From Bradyrhizobium sp. B124 (lineage in GTDB: Bacteria > Pseudomonadota > Alphaproteobacteria > Rhizobiales > Xanthobacteraceae): 64,000 nt of DNA. Shown one piece after another: positions 1-8,015 of the stretch. Every line of letters starts with the position of its first letter. Position 1 is the first letter of the stretch. The stretch spans positions 3,782,001 to 3,846,000 of the forward strand of contig NZ_CP152413.1 of the NCBI RefSeq assembly GCF_038967635.1, written 5' to 3'. The translations under genes were made by a program, and so were the position numbers. The notes under the pieces are model-generated. The model ran no database searches, was not told the origin of the DNA, and saw only the letters and a program-made list of their open reading frames with translations.

Positions 1-29
1 TGGACTGATTCAGATCACCCAACCGATAG

Positions 30-59
30 CTGATAAGCTTTCAGCGATTTTCTTATCAG
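30..59. repeat. Inverted-repeat site, copy 1 (CTGATAAG-N14-CTTATCAG)
   Basis: Perfect 8-bp arms CTGATAAG (30-37) and CTTATCAG (52-59) separated by 14 nt. The same arms with the same 14-nt spacing recur at 8016-8045. It could be a recombinase core site, an operator or a hairpin. The identical spacing with a different spacer sequence favours a protein-binding site. Confidence 0.6.
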
Positions 60-288
60 TCCGCACGCTGACCCCACTTGGGCCAACCCAATCAGAGCGC
101 GGCGCCGTCGTGAATATTGTGGAGCGACGGAACTAACCGAGTCAGCACCGATGCAGATCGGCATAGCGAGTACGGTAAGATAGAGACGGCGGCGAGCGGC
201 GATAAGCCGATCGCGCGCCGCGCCGCATGGAGATGTACGAAAGCAATGATGGATTATCAATTACCAACGCCAGATGAGGTGATGGATT

Positions 289-927
289 TTGGATCCGCTC
301 ACAATGCGGCCGTGTGGACTAAACATAGGTTTCGCCTCTCAGATCCTTCGAACTTGGATGCAGTTTTGCGGGCATGCGCATCGCCACCCCGAAAGCTTTC
401 CCGACGGCAGGTTTTTCAAATGGCCGACGCGAAACCGGAATGGGGGGGTGATAGCATCCATTGTTTGGGGATTTCCGCGCGGTTCGATGCCGGGCGGGAA
501 ATGGCTTGGCTTTGCGAACGCATTTGAGTCATCCTCGCAGTTTGCTGAAGTCTTGGCCGGCTTCAGGACCACCCCGCAGTCGGCGACCACCACAATCGCA
601 AGACTGAACAATCTGGTGACAGGACTAGGGTTCGCCACGACGACCAAGATGGCTTATTTTGCAAGACTGACGTTTCGGGAGGGACCGGCATTAATTTTCG
701 ACGCCAACGTCATCAAAGCGATCATTGATCCCTTGACTCCTTGGGGAGGCGCATTTCCAAAAACGAGATCGTTGCTCGGTTCAACGAACTTCCACGCAAA
801 AGGTGTACTGAGCTACAGCTGCTACGTCGAAGAAGCCTCAATTCTTGCGCGACTTCACAACGCGACGCCGGATGTGATCGAGGTGGCTCTCTTTCGTTCC
901 GCAGCTCGAGCTGGCACCTGGTCCTGA
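289..927 (+). CDS. OGG-fold (8-oxoguanine glycosylase-like) DNA glycosylase
   Basis: Protein of 212 aa that looks like the bacterial 8-oxoguanine DNA glycosylase OGG-fold family, a helix-hairpin-helix group that excises damaged bases. Seen: an aromatic N-terminal segment (residues 43-75, with WGFPRG at 60-65) and the core ATTTKMAYFARL (116-127), followed by ALIFDANVIKAI (134-145). K120 and D138 are the expected catalytic Lys/Asp pair. Start: TTG at 289, because an in-frame TGA lies at 280-282; ATG at 304 is the alternative. It is the first of three glycosylase-like genes in 3.4 kb. The family call comes from motif memory and the N-terminus is uncertain. Confidence 0.6.
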   Translation: MDPLTMRPCGLNIGFASQILRTWMQFCGHAHRHPESFPDGRFFKWPTRNRNGGVIASIVWGFPRGSMPGGKWLGFANAFESSSQFAEVLAGFRTTPQSATTTIARLNNLVTGLGFATTTKMAYFARLTFREGPALIFDANVIKAIIDPLTPWGGAFPKTRSLLGSTNFHAKGVLSYSCYVEEASILARLHNATPDVIEVALFRSAARAGTWS

Positions 928-1128
928 TTTCGACTCCGACCAAGGCAGGATCGCATTCGTAGGGCTCAAACTCGGAGGACCATCCGGACGAGATCGACGA
1001 CAAAGTTTCGAAGGCACCAATTCCTTTCAGAAGCGCTGGCAACTTGCAACTAAACCACTAGGCTTGCCACTTGAGAGGTGTACGAAAATTTCGATTGCAA
1101 ACAGAATTTTTTAATCGAGAGTTCGACG

Positions 1129-1872
1129 ATGAATGAAGCCCTCGAACTGGACTTGAACCAGTTGCCGCAATTGGACAATCAGTTCTTCGAAGAGGAGAAT
1201 GTTGACATTGTGGCACAAAAGCTGATTGGAGCGATCCTCATATTCGACGACGGCGAGGCCGGCCCAGTTGGGGGCAGCATTGTTGAGACCGAAGCGTACG
1301 ATGATCGTGATCCGACTTCTCATAGCTATTCCGACGACCATTACCCTCCAAAAAAGGGAAGTGAGGCGATGTTCTTGCCGGGCGGACATGCCTACGTTTT
1401 CGCTGCGTCACACGGGTTTTGCTTGAATTTCGTCGTCGGTCCGAAAGGGGTTGGGAGCGCAGTTTTGATTCGGGCACTGAAGCCCTTGCGCGGAAAGAAA
1501 GTCATGCGCATCAGACGTGGCCCTTATTGTCGTGACGCGATTGAAAATGAAGCGCTACTCTGTCACAGCCCCGTCACCTTATGCGAGGCTTTGGGTGTAT
1601 CTGACTATCAGAATGGCGCGTCGCTATTTGAGCTGCCATTCCGACTGTACGCGAGACAATGCGTTCCGCAGCTTATGTCTGGGCCGAGAGTTCGGGTTGC
1701 GTCGACGATAAGAAGGCTTCGTCCCAAACTGGCTGGTTCAGCAAGCGCTGCCGTGAATGCCAAAAGACGTTGGATTGATAAGGCTCATACGAAGTTCGTG
1801 AAGGAAAGAATTGAGCAACCCATCCTCACGAGCCTAGGTCGCACAACCGAAGAAACCGCGGAGAGAACGTAG
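1129..1872 (+). CDS. DNA-3-methyladenine glycosylase, AAG/MPG family
   Basis: 247-aa member of the alkyladenine glycosylase family (human AAG/MPG, Bacillus Aag), which flips out and removes alkylated or deaminated purines. Seen: VDIVAQKLIGAILI, then GGSIVETEAYDD with the catalytic Glu (second residue of VETEAY), TSHS with the conserved His, the PGGHAYVFAASHGFCLNFV strand, and VLIRALKPL with the conserved Arg. The start is ATG 1129; an in-frame GTG at 1078 would add 17 residues. The C-terminal 40 residues are basic and not family-typical. It lies between the OGG-fold gene and a recombinase, all on the same strand. Confidence 0.88.
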   Translation: MNEALELDLNQLPQLDNQFFEEENVDIVAQKLIGAILIFDDGEAGPVGGSIVETEAYDDRDPTSHSYSDDHYPPKKGSEAMFLPGGHAYVFAASHGFCLNFVVGPKGVGSAVLIRALKPLRGKKVMRIRRGPYCRDAIENEALLCHSPVTLCEALGVSDYQNGASLFELPFRLYARQCVPQLMSGPRVRVASTIRRLRPKLAGSASAAVNAKRRWIDKAHTKFVKERIEQPILTSLGRTTEETAERT

Positions 1873-1952
1873 CGCGCACTTCGTCGCCGTTTTCCTCTAA
1901 ATCGTAGCTATGCAGCTCCGTTCGGACACGGCGTGCCTTGAGCGAGCTAAAA

Positions 1953-1960
1953 CTGATAAG
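1953..1960 (+). repeat. Single CTGATAAG half-site upstream of the recombinase gene
   Basis: One arm of the inverted-repeat site, 62 bp before the recombinase start; the opposite arm is absent at the expected 14-nt spacing. Only 8 bp, so chance occurrence is possible. Confidence 0.3.
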
Positions 1961-2021
1961 CTTTTATTGTGTTGCGTGCAGAACGTGATCAGCTAGAATC
2001 TCGTCAGTCGGTTTGATTGAG

Positions 2022-2597
2022 ATGGCAGGCAAACAAGCCAAAATCCTCTCTGCTCAAGCGGCGCGAGACTTAGTTCTCTTCGCCGAAACGACGAGACACC
2101 CGGATAGAAATCGCGTTATCGTCTTACTGTCGTTGAAGGCTGGCTTACGCGCGGCCGAAATCGCCAAACTCACTTGGGAAATGGTCGAGACCGCCGACGG
2201 AGAAATCGGCACAACGATTGAACTGCGCGACGCTGTCGCGAAGAAGCGCCACGGTCGCCGGATCCCGATTCAAAGCGATTTACGCCGCGCGCTGATCGCC
2301 TGGCGTAGGAAATCGCAGGGAGAAGGGCCCGTCATTCGATCTGAGCGCGGCGGCCCCATGACCCCGTTGAGCATCGTTGTCTGGTTCAACCGCGTCTTTC
2401 GCGCGACAGGATTAGACGGATGCTCCTCTCATTCGGGACGCCGAACCTTCATCACTCGCGCAGCTCGCCTGGTTCATGAAGCCGGCGGATCACTCAGGGA
2501 TGTCCAACTCCTGGCGGGCCACTCATCGATCCAGACAACTCAACGATACATCGACGGTGATAGTGATGCTCAGAGGAGGTTGGTATCGCTGATCTAA
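2022..2597 (+). CDS. Core-only tyrosine recombinase (XerC/D type)
   Basis: 191-aa tyrosine-family site-specific recombinase consisting of the catalytic domain only; the N-terminal SAM-like core-binding domain of XerC/XerD is absent. Seen: GLRAAEIAKLTW (catalytic R43), SSHSGRRTFIT (H137 and R140), LAGHSSIQTTQRYID (H167 and nucleophile Y176). Start ATG 2022; an in-frame TTG at 2013 adds three residues. Similar short recombinases occur in rhizobial plasmids and islands. It lies between the AAG-type and HhH glycosylase genes on the same strand, 20 bp before the latter. Its target is unknown; the CTGATAAG sites are candidates. Confidence 0.85.
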   Translation: MAGKQAKILSAQAARDLVLFAETTRHPDRNRVIVLLSLKAGLRAAEIAKLTWEMVETADGEIGTTIELRDAVAKKRHGRRIPIQSDLRRALIAWRRKSQGEGPVIRSERGGPMTPLSIVVWFNRVFRATGLDGCSSHSGRRTFITRAARLVHEAGGSLRDVQLLAGHSSIQTTQRYIDGDSDAQRRLVSLI

Positions 2598-2617
2598 GAA
2601 AGCATCGGAAGCTAAGC

Positions 2618-3616
2618 TTGTTACCCCGCAAGCGGCATGACGGGCCCATCTATTTCGCGATAGGGCTCATCGAAGCGATCGCGCGAGAGACCGCCAGCCG
2701 GTCGAGCTTCGGCCAAGCGACCGTCGCTTCACCTGATCCAAACCTACGTCAAATCGTTCGATCCAAAGATACACCGGCCCTGTTCGACTGGATGGTCGAG
2801 ACCTTCAACTTTCAGGGAATCTCCGACGGCGCCGCAGCATCATATCTGGCGGCTCACGGCGGCATTATGTGGCATCAGATCAAGGCTGAGATTGACCATG
2901 ATCCGACCTGCTCGCTCCTGCAGAGCTACTGGGCTTACGAGGACTGCCGCTACGACAAGACCAAACGAGGGTGTAGTCATCAGCGTCACTTTCGGGGATG
3001 CCCAGTCCCTGCTCATCCCTTGAGAAATGGCCGTCTCAACCAGACCGCGTTTAGCTTCTTCCTCTTCGTCAGAGACGTAGCTGAATCAGATCTCTTCCGG
3101 TGGATCGACGATCAGCTCGCGGCCGCGGCCGACGTTGGCAATTTGTCTGCGCAAGAGTCGTTGATCGGACCGACGCGTCATATCTTCGGAATATCGGACA
3201 AAGTCCTCACCATGACGCTGTCATCAGTGCTGATGGCCGATCGGGAACGCCGGCCCGATTGGTTCGAGGTCGGCAGCCAGATGATCGTCGTCGACCGGCT
3301 CGTGCACAATCTGCTCATCCGCACCGGAATCCTGGCGAAGTCTGGCGCGCCTCACGGTTATGGCCAGCGCTGCTACAGCGAGAACGGCTGCGCCGATATC
3401 TTGCGGCGCGTTGCGGCGCAGATCGACGCGCGGCAATTCGATGCCAGCTTTCCGGCGAATTTTCCGCGCTATATTCAACATGCGCTTTGGCATTACTGCG
3501 CCGGCAGCGGCCTGAACATCTGCAACGGCAACAATATTGATGATCGTAAGTCTTGTGAGCAAATATCGTGTATTGCTTATAGTAATTGCGCTCGAATAGC
3601 GCTGAAAAGGCATTAA
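2618..3616 (+). CDS. Endonuclease III-like HhH protein with a four-Cys (Fe-S type) cluster
   Basis: 332-aa protein I place in the HhH-GPD glycosylase superfamily by motif. Residues 191-199 GISDKVLTM occupy the place of the HhH GVG-KTA motif, with K195 as the catalytic lysine. QMIVVDRLVHNLLIRTGIL (221-239) parallels the VDTHVFR-NR segment of endonuclease III, with D226 as the catalytic aspartate. The C-terminus has C302-X10-C313-X4-C318-X5-C324, close to the C-X6-C-X2-C-X5-C 4Fe-4S loop of EndoIII. Further cysteines at 110, 119 and 128 may bind a metal. Start TTG 2618 is preceded by GGAAG. Its substrate is unknown; the fold is inferred, not tested. Confidence 0.55.
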   Translation: MLPRKRHDGPIYFAIGLIEAIARETASRSSFGQATVASPDPNLRQIVRSKDTPALFDWMVETFNFQGISDGAAASYLAAHGGIMWHQIKAEIDHDPTCSLLQSYWAYEDCRYDKTKRGCSHQRHFRGCPVPAHPLRNGRLNQTAFSFFLFVRDVAESDLFRWIDDQLAAAADVGNLSAQESLIGPTRHIFGISDKVLTMTLSSVLMADRERRPDWFEVGSQMIVVDRLVHNLLIRTGILAKSGAPHGYGQRCYSENGCADILRRVAAQIDARQFDASFPANFPRYIQHALWHYCAGSGLNICNGNNIDDRKSCEQISCIAYSNCARIALKRH

Positions 3617-3751
3617 TATCTGCAATAATTCAAGCAACAAAACTTCAATTAAAGTATTGAAATGATTGATATTTTCACGATAATTGGCGAGTATACTTCT
3701 ACGAGGCTAAGTGTGCTTGCCTCGTGATTTTCAGAAAGAGGAAATAGACAG

Positions 3752-3868
3752 ATGCCAAAACCTAGATTGTCCGGGCCCTCCCGGAGCCAGAATAGATCGA
3801 TCGTCGCAGAAAGGGGCCCAAATCGGGCCCCTTCTGCTTTTGAGGGAGGCTGCAATGACCAAGCCTAA
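3752..3868 (+). CDS. Possible 38-aa leader ORF overlapping a terminator and the next start
   Basis: ATG 3752 follows a purine-rich stretch (AGAAAGAGGAAA) and runs to TAA 3866-3868, 14 nt past the ATG (3855) of the next gene. The intrinsic terminator at 3806-3841 lies inside the ORF, so translation could decide whether transcription continues. No family resemblance. It may simply be an open frame. Confidence 0.3.
   Translation: MPKPRLSGPSRSQNRSIVAERGPNRAPSAFEGGCNDQA
3806..3841 (+). terminator. Strong intrinsic terminator
   Basis: 13-bp stem GCAGAA(A)GGGGCCC / GGGCCCCTTCTGC with one bulged A and a 5-nt AAATC loop, followed by TTTT. It lies 14 bp before the start of the 286-aa gene, so either it ends transcription from upstream or it acts as an attenuator. 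Confidence 0.8.
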
Positions 3869-4715
3869 GGCCTCCAAATCCTCTGCACCTTTGAGTCCTC
3901 CCGTCATCGTCTACGGCCTGGATCCGGCCGGTAAGCCAAAGGCCGGCCGATTTCCCGGGAAGCAGGCCAACCTAGCCAGGAAAGCCGCGCTGGCGTTGAA
4001 GCTGGCGGTCTGCAACGTCAATCGGCCTAAGCTGATCGAGATCGCCTCCAAGATCCCGATTGGCCGTCTGCACGCCCAGGGCAAGGCGTTCCTGCCGTTC
4101 ATCAAACGCGAGCTGTACGACGAGCTCGCGACTGTAGTCTCGCCCGCTTCACGGGCCGCCACCGCGAAAGCCGGTCCAAAGGTGGCGGCGGAAGCGGCAA
4201 GAGCGAGCGCCAAAGTCTATGTCATTCTCGGCTTTGACGAGCGCCTCAAGCCGCGCGGCGCGAGATACCTGAGCCGGAATGAGGACCAGCTGATCAGTGC
4301 GGCCGCCGAGATGAACTTGTGTCTCTATGAAATGCAGTCAGCCGACCTGGTCAGCTGGATCGAGCCGCTTCCGCTCGGCAGACTTCCGCTGACCGGCCGC
4401 AGCTCGGTGCCGGAAATCCGCCAAGCCCTCTACAGCGAGCTCGTCTCGTGGATCGCAGTAGAGGCCGACGCCGTGCCGCGCGGCAAGGCGGACGGCCCCT
4501 TGCCGGCTCAGAAGGGTTTTCCAGAGAACTGGGAAACTATCGAAGCTGGACATCTCGTCGTCGCCCAGGAATCGCAGGAGCACGGCTGGGCAGAGGCCAT
4601 CGTTGTGGAGCGCAAGGGTGATCTTCTGACGCTTCGCTATCGTGATTATCCGAAGGTGCCGCGGTTCTACCGGCACCACCGAGCCGTCGCGCTTCTAAGC
4701 CCGGCGGCCACGTAG
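3855..4715 (+). CDS. Unknown protein: tandem duplicated domain plus a C-terminal Tudor/SH3-like domain
   Basis: 286 aa. Two imperfect repeats of about 80 residues are visible: VIVYGLD-GKPKAGRF to ELYDELAT (roughly 16-95), and KVYVILGFDERLKPRGARY to ALYSELVSWI (roughly 118-200). Each ends in a GRL-P-I/R-L-Y-EL pattern. A third domain (about 225-280) has WETIEAGHLVVAQE-GWAEAIVVE-GDLLTLRYRDYP, which reads like a small beta-barrel of Tudor/chromo/SH3 type. I know similar C-terminal domains from uncharacterised Bradyrhizobium proteins. Start ATG 3855 has a GGGAGG-like RBS. No enzyme motif. Nucleic-acid or chromatin binding is a guess. Confidence 0.75.
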   Translation: MTKPKASKSSAPLSPPVIVYGLDPAGKPKAGRFPGKQANLARKAALALKLAVCNVNRPKLIEIASKIPIGRLHAQGKAFLPFIKRELYDELATVVSPASRAATAKAGPKVAAEAARASAKVYVILGFDERLKPRGARYLSRNEDQLISAAAEMNLCLYEMQSADLVSWIEPLPLGRLPLTGRSSVPEIRQALYSELVSWIAVEADAVPRGKADGPLPAQKGFPENWETIEAGHLVVAQESQEHGWAEAIVVERKGDLLTLRYRDYPKVPRFYRHHRAVALLSPAAT

Positions 4716-4736
4716 CACTGAACTCGTAGCACCCCA

Positions 4737-4764
4737 ATGGCGCGGCTCAAGCCGCGCCATCTTT
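4737..4764 (+). terminator. Intrinsic terminator after the 286-aa gene
   Basis: ATGGCGCGGCT / AGCCGCGCCAT inverted repeat with a tight loop followed by CTTTC, 20 bp after the stop codon. Confidence 0.65.
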
Positions 4765-4804
4765 CAACTCACATCCCCAAATACTGCACTGATAGGAGCA
4801 AGCC

Positions 4805-5134
4805 ATGTCTAACGACAAGGCGCGGATTCGCGCGCTCAATGACGATCTACGCCGGCATCTGCTAGGTGGCGGCGCCGTGATGACCATAGGGATTGCATCT
4901 CTTGGTCCCGAAGCAGTCCTTCGGCTGGTCCAGACCATCGCGGTGTTCGACGATTTCTGTACCGAGAACGACCCACACAGTGAGCATGATTTTGGCGCCT
5001 TTGACTTCGAGGGCGTCAGAGTCTTTTTCAAGATCGACTACTACAATCTCTCGATGACCGGACACTCGCCCAATCCAGCAGATCCAACGGTCACGGAGCG
5101 AGTGATCACACTCATGTTGGCTGACGAGTACTAG
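4805..5134 (+). CDS. DUF3768 protein
   Basis: 109 aa. RIRALNDDLRR at the N-terminus, then FDDF-NDPHSEHDFGAFDFEGVRVFFKIDYY (about 48-79) and a C-terminal VTERVITLMLADEY match the DUF3768 family, common on rhizobial plasmids and islands and of unknown function. Preceded by GATAGGAGC (RBS). It converges with the XRE regulator, the stop codons being 6 bp apart. Confidence 0.9.
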   Translation: MSNDKARIRALNDDLRRHLLGGGAVMTIGIASLGPEAVLRLVQTIAVFDDFCTENDPHSEHDFGAFDFEGVRVFFKIDYYNLSMTGHSPNPADPTVTERVITLMLADEY

Positions 5135-5140
5135 CCTTGT

Positions 5141-5386
5141 TCAGTCGTCCTTGCTCGCCATCATCCGTTTGATGGCTTCCCGAGGATCGAAACCGATTGC
5201 TTCGGCAAAGGCAATCAGTTGAACAGCATCCACCTTCCTCTGGCCGGTCTCTATCGAGGCCACAAAAGACTGGTACCGCTTCAACTTTGCGGCAACCGCG
5301 GCCTGCGTGAGACCGGCCTTCTTTCTCTTTTCGATCAAGAACAGCCGAAGCGTCTCATGTCGCGTCGACTGCAAGGTACGTGACAT
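5141..5386 (-). CDS. XRE-family transcriptional regulator
   Basis: 81 aa, a single helix-turn-helix of lambda-Cro/XRE type: LRLFLIEKRKKAGLTQAAVAAKL, then YQSFVASIETGQRKVDAVQLIAFAEAIG. ATG 5386 is preferred over GTG 5398. It is divergent from the large exported protein at 5608. The 220-bp space between holds two AT-rich palindromes (5432-5473), probably its operators, so it may repress itself and the exported-protein gene. Confidence 0.85.
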   Translation of the reverse strand: MSRTLQSTRHETLRLFLIEKRKKAGLTQAAVAAKLKRYQSFVASIETGQRKVDAVQLIAFAEAIGFDPREAIKRMMASKDD

Positions 5387-5431
5387 GGGTCCGCCCACCG
5401 AACAGGTGGAGCGAACAAATAATCCTGCTTC

Positions 5432-5473
5432 TAGATAATCTAAAAAACGGATAATATCTGAAATTCAGATATT
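5432..5473. promoter_or_regulatory. Two palindromes, candidate operators of the XRE regulator
   Basis: TAGAT-A-ATCTA (5432-5442), and AATATCTGAA-A-TTCAGATATT (5453-5473) with perfect 10-bp arms. Both are AT-rich, lie in the XRE/exported-protein divergent region, and suit a dimeric HTH repressor. Confidence 0.55.
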
Positions 5474-5607
5474 TTGAGCCGTTGCAACCTCTCAGCCAGC
5501 CCTCTCACCCACATCCGACATTGCCGACGGATTTCCAGCCACTTCTTCCAACATCGCCGCACAATCCTGCATTGCGACACGGCGGTATGATTGCGAAAGG
5601 ATTATCG

Positions 5608-7887
5608 ATGTCTGCGGTTCTATGTGGCTTCCAAGCGCGACTTTTTGAACTGGTTACCTTGGTTTCGATCGGTTCGTTGGCCACCGCACATGCACAATCG
5701 CCGGCCGACCTCTTTCGTCAGTTCGACCGAACGATCAATTCAGCCGTTGCAGAAGCCAATCAATCCCGCTGGGAGCGGCTGCCAACAACCGAGCTGGTCT
5801 GCATCGACAGGGCACTCCAGCGCAAAGGCTCGAGCCTCTCCATCGTCGTTCCAAACCTGCAGCCGACCGATCCGAGACTTGCCGAGATCCGCAGCCACTG
5901 CCGGCCAGCCAGCGGTCCGCCGGCACCAGATGGCCTGGCTTCTCTACCCAAGCCATCTGTTTATGCCGTCGACGGCCTTGCACTCGGCGGCAAGGTCAAT
6001 TTCCAAAGCTCGGCCTACGCTCAGTATGACTGCCAAGCGAGCAATAGCTTTCCAGGATTTACCTGGTGCCAGAAAGCCAAGCACGACCCCGACCCGAGAG
6101 GCCCGACTACTACCGCAACCTCGATCCTGCATGCGGAAGATGGCACGGCGGTCTACGTCAATCGGTCGCTGAAGCCGGCGTTCTTGAGAGCGACCGACGC
6201 TCAAGCCGAGATCACGCGCCTCTCCGCCAAGTACGGCTCGGCCGACGTCCGGCGCGCGACCGATCCTTCCGCGGCCGCGAATTCCGTCATTGCAACCTTC
6301 GGCGAAGTAACCTTGAAGCCGCTAACCGAACCAGAGGTTCAGCTCGCAGCGACCGGCCGCCAGCCGCGCGACCGAATTCCGTTCGACTTTTTCGGCGATT
6401 TCCAACGCTCGGCGCAAAATGGTCTTCCGGTCTTCTGGATTCACGGCGGCAGCGGCTTCGTCTGGTCGGCCAGTTTCGACGCGAATGGACGCGGCCATCT
6501 CCGGTTCGCAGCAGTCGATGGCAGATCCTTCACCAAGCCATTTGGGCCAGTCGACCAAGCGTCTTCCGATTCAAAGGCCGGTCCCGGAAGAACTTCGCCG
6601 CCACCATCGAATGGGGAAGTGGGGGATGCCGACAATTCACAGCCTACTTCAACTCAGACCGCAGAGCCGTTCTACATCGGTCCATCGGTTCGGATCCGAT
6701 CAAGAACGCCGATCGGCACGATTGCCTCATCCGACGCGATCTGCGCCCTGTTGAACCACCCGCTGTTCTCACGTGGCGAGGTCGAGACCGGCTACTGGAA
6801 ATCCGTCGCCGATCTAGATCCGGATCATTCCGGCAAGCAGTGGATTGTTGCCCACCTTCCCCCCGAAGTCCGTGAGCCTCAATTTGTCTCGGAAATCGAC
6901 AACGAAACAGCGGCGAAAGCAGAAGCCAACCTCCGAATTTGCCTGCAGAAGCTGGTCGCCACTAACGCCCGCGCACCGGCTGCGGTAAAGCGGATCCTTA
7001 TCCCCAATCTGAACGTCGTTTGCTTCGACCCCGCACATTCTGATTCCAGTGCTCGAACGAACCCAACTGGCGACTGGCCGAAACGACGGCAACTCCAGCT
7101 CCAGTGCATTGGCTCGACACGGATCGACACCACAAGAACGGACAAATCGTCGGAAAGCTTTCTGATGTTGACCATGATGGAGGCTCAGCCAACCTTGCGG
7201 ACTCTGCTCGATAGAGCGGACCAAGCGTTACAGACCGAGATTGCTGCAAAACAGGACGAGCAGCGGAAACTAGACAACCAGAAGTCAGAGGATCGCCTGC
7301 GCCTCGAACAGATCCAACTGAAGCAAAAGCAAGATCTGATCGACCAACAGGCGGCTCGCCAAAATGCCGAGCAACTCCGGTTAGAGGAATTGCGCCAAGT
7401 CGCCGCAAAAATGGGTCCCGAGTATGCGAACAAGCGTGAAACTGAATGGTCCATCTCGTCCAAGATCGACGAAATGACCGACAAAGCGGTTCTGACGGCC
7501 TATTCGAGACAAGGCGCAGCTGGCGTCGTCGCCGAGATAAAGATCAGCTGCGGCGCCTCAGGACTCGCCATCACAGCGTTGGTCGTCGACCAGGCCGGCA
7601 AACCCACCGTGGAGCTGCCCACTATGGGCGGCATGCCAGGCAACCCCGTCGTCGGTCAAATGCGGCTCAACGACGAGCCGCCGAGCCCGGCAGGCTTCTT
7701 TCCTGCGAGCGATTTCCGGAATGAGCTCAGCATCCCCACCATGACGGCAGGCCAATCGCTCGCGGACGGCATCTACTGGCGAGTCTATGCTTCGATTCCG
7801 ACGGACAAAGGCCAGCTCTTCATCAAGATCCCGATTTACGCGCCGCAGATCCAGGAAGTCATCAAGAGCTGCCCGCCTCCTCATTGA
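5608..7887 (+). CDS. Large exported protein with a C-terminal coiled coil, function unknown
   Basis: 759 aa from ATG 5608 (AAAGGA RBS; an upstream in-frame start at 5482 would add 42 residues). Signal peptide of about 29 residues with cleavage near AHA|QS. The middle is polar, Pro/Ser-rich and beta-like, with scattered Cys pairs suiting a periplasmic protein. A 60-residue charged Gln/Glu/Arg-rich coiled coil follows at roughly 535-600, then a terminal domain with PTMGGMPGNP and a final SCPPPH. Shared with no family I recognise. Its only regulatory partner in view is the divergent XRE gene. Confidence 0.75.
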   Translation: MSAVLCGFQARLFELVTLVSIGSLATAHAQSPADLFRQFDRTINSAVAEANQSRWERLPTTELVCIDRALQRKGSSLSIVVPNLQPTDPRLAEIRSHCRPASGPPAPDGLASLPKPSVYAVDGLALGGKVNFQSSAYAQYDCQASNSFPGFTWCQKAKHDPDPRGPTTTATSILHAEDGTAVYVNRSLKPAFLRATDAQAEITRLSAKYGSADVRRATDPSAAANSVIATFGEVTLKPLTEPEVQLAATGRQPRDRIPFDFFGDFQRSAQNGLPVFWIHGGSGFVWSASFDANGRGHLRFAAVDGRSFTKPFGPVDQASSDSKAGPGRTSPPPSNGEVGDADNSQPTSTQTAEPFYIGPSVRIRSRTPIGTIASSDAICALLNHPLFSRGEVETGYWKSVADLDPDHSGKQWIVAHLPPEVREPQFVSEIDNETAAKAEANLRICLQKLVATNARAPAAVKRILIPNLNVVCFDPAHSDSSARTNPTGDWPKRRQLQLQCIGSTRIDTTRTDKSSESFLMLTMMEAQPTLRTLLDRADQALQTEIAAKQDEQRKLDNQKSEDRLRLEQIQLKQKQDLIDQQAARQNAEQLRLEELRQVAAKMGPEYANKRETEWSISSKIDEMTDKAVLTAYSRQGAAGVVAEIKISCGASGLAITALVVDQAGKPTVELPTMGGMPGNPVVGQMRLNDEPPSPAGFFPASDFRNELSIPTMTAGQSLADGIYWRVYASIPTDKGQLFIKIPIYAPQIQEVIKSCPPPH

Positions 7888-7920
7888 TGACTGAAGTCGC
7901 CATGAAGGCGCAGTGAGAGA

Positions 7921-7947
7921 GGCGGAGCGGCATAACGGTGCTCCGCC
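7921..7947 (+). terminator. Stem-loop downstream of the exported-protein gene
   Basis: GGCGGAGC / GCTCCGCC, 8-bp stem and 11-nt loop, 33 bp after the stop codon; only a short CTT tail. Confidence 0.45.
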
Positions 7948-7984
7948 CTTCTCTGCCGACCGGCCACGGCCACTACATTCCGAA

Positions 7985-8001
7985 GCCGGATTCGAACCGG
8001 C
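7985..8001 (-). other. tRNA T-arm-like fragment
   Basis: On the minus strand GCCGG-TTCGAAT-CCGGC, a perfect 5-bp stem with a canonical T-loop, but no matching acceptor stem or anticodon arm nearby. It could be a tRNA 3'-end relic from an earlier integration, or coincidence. It is 15 bp from the second inverted-repeat site. Confidence 0.3.
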
Positions 8002-8015
8002 CGAGGACCGTCCAA

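Noticed and set aside
117..527. Open frame overlapping the OGG-fold gene start
   Set aside because: The overlapping frame 289-927 carries the glycosylase motifs; this one has none.
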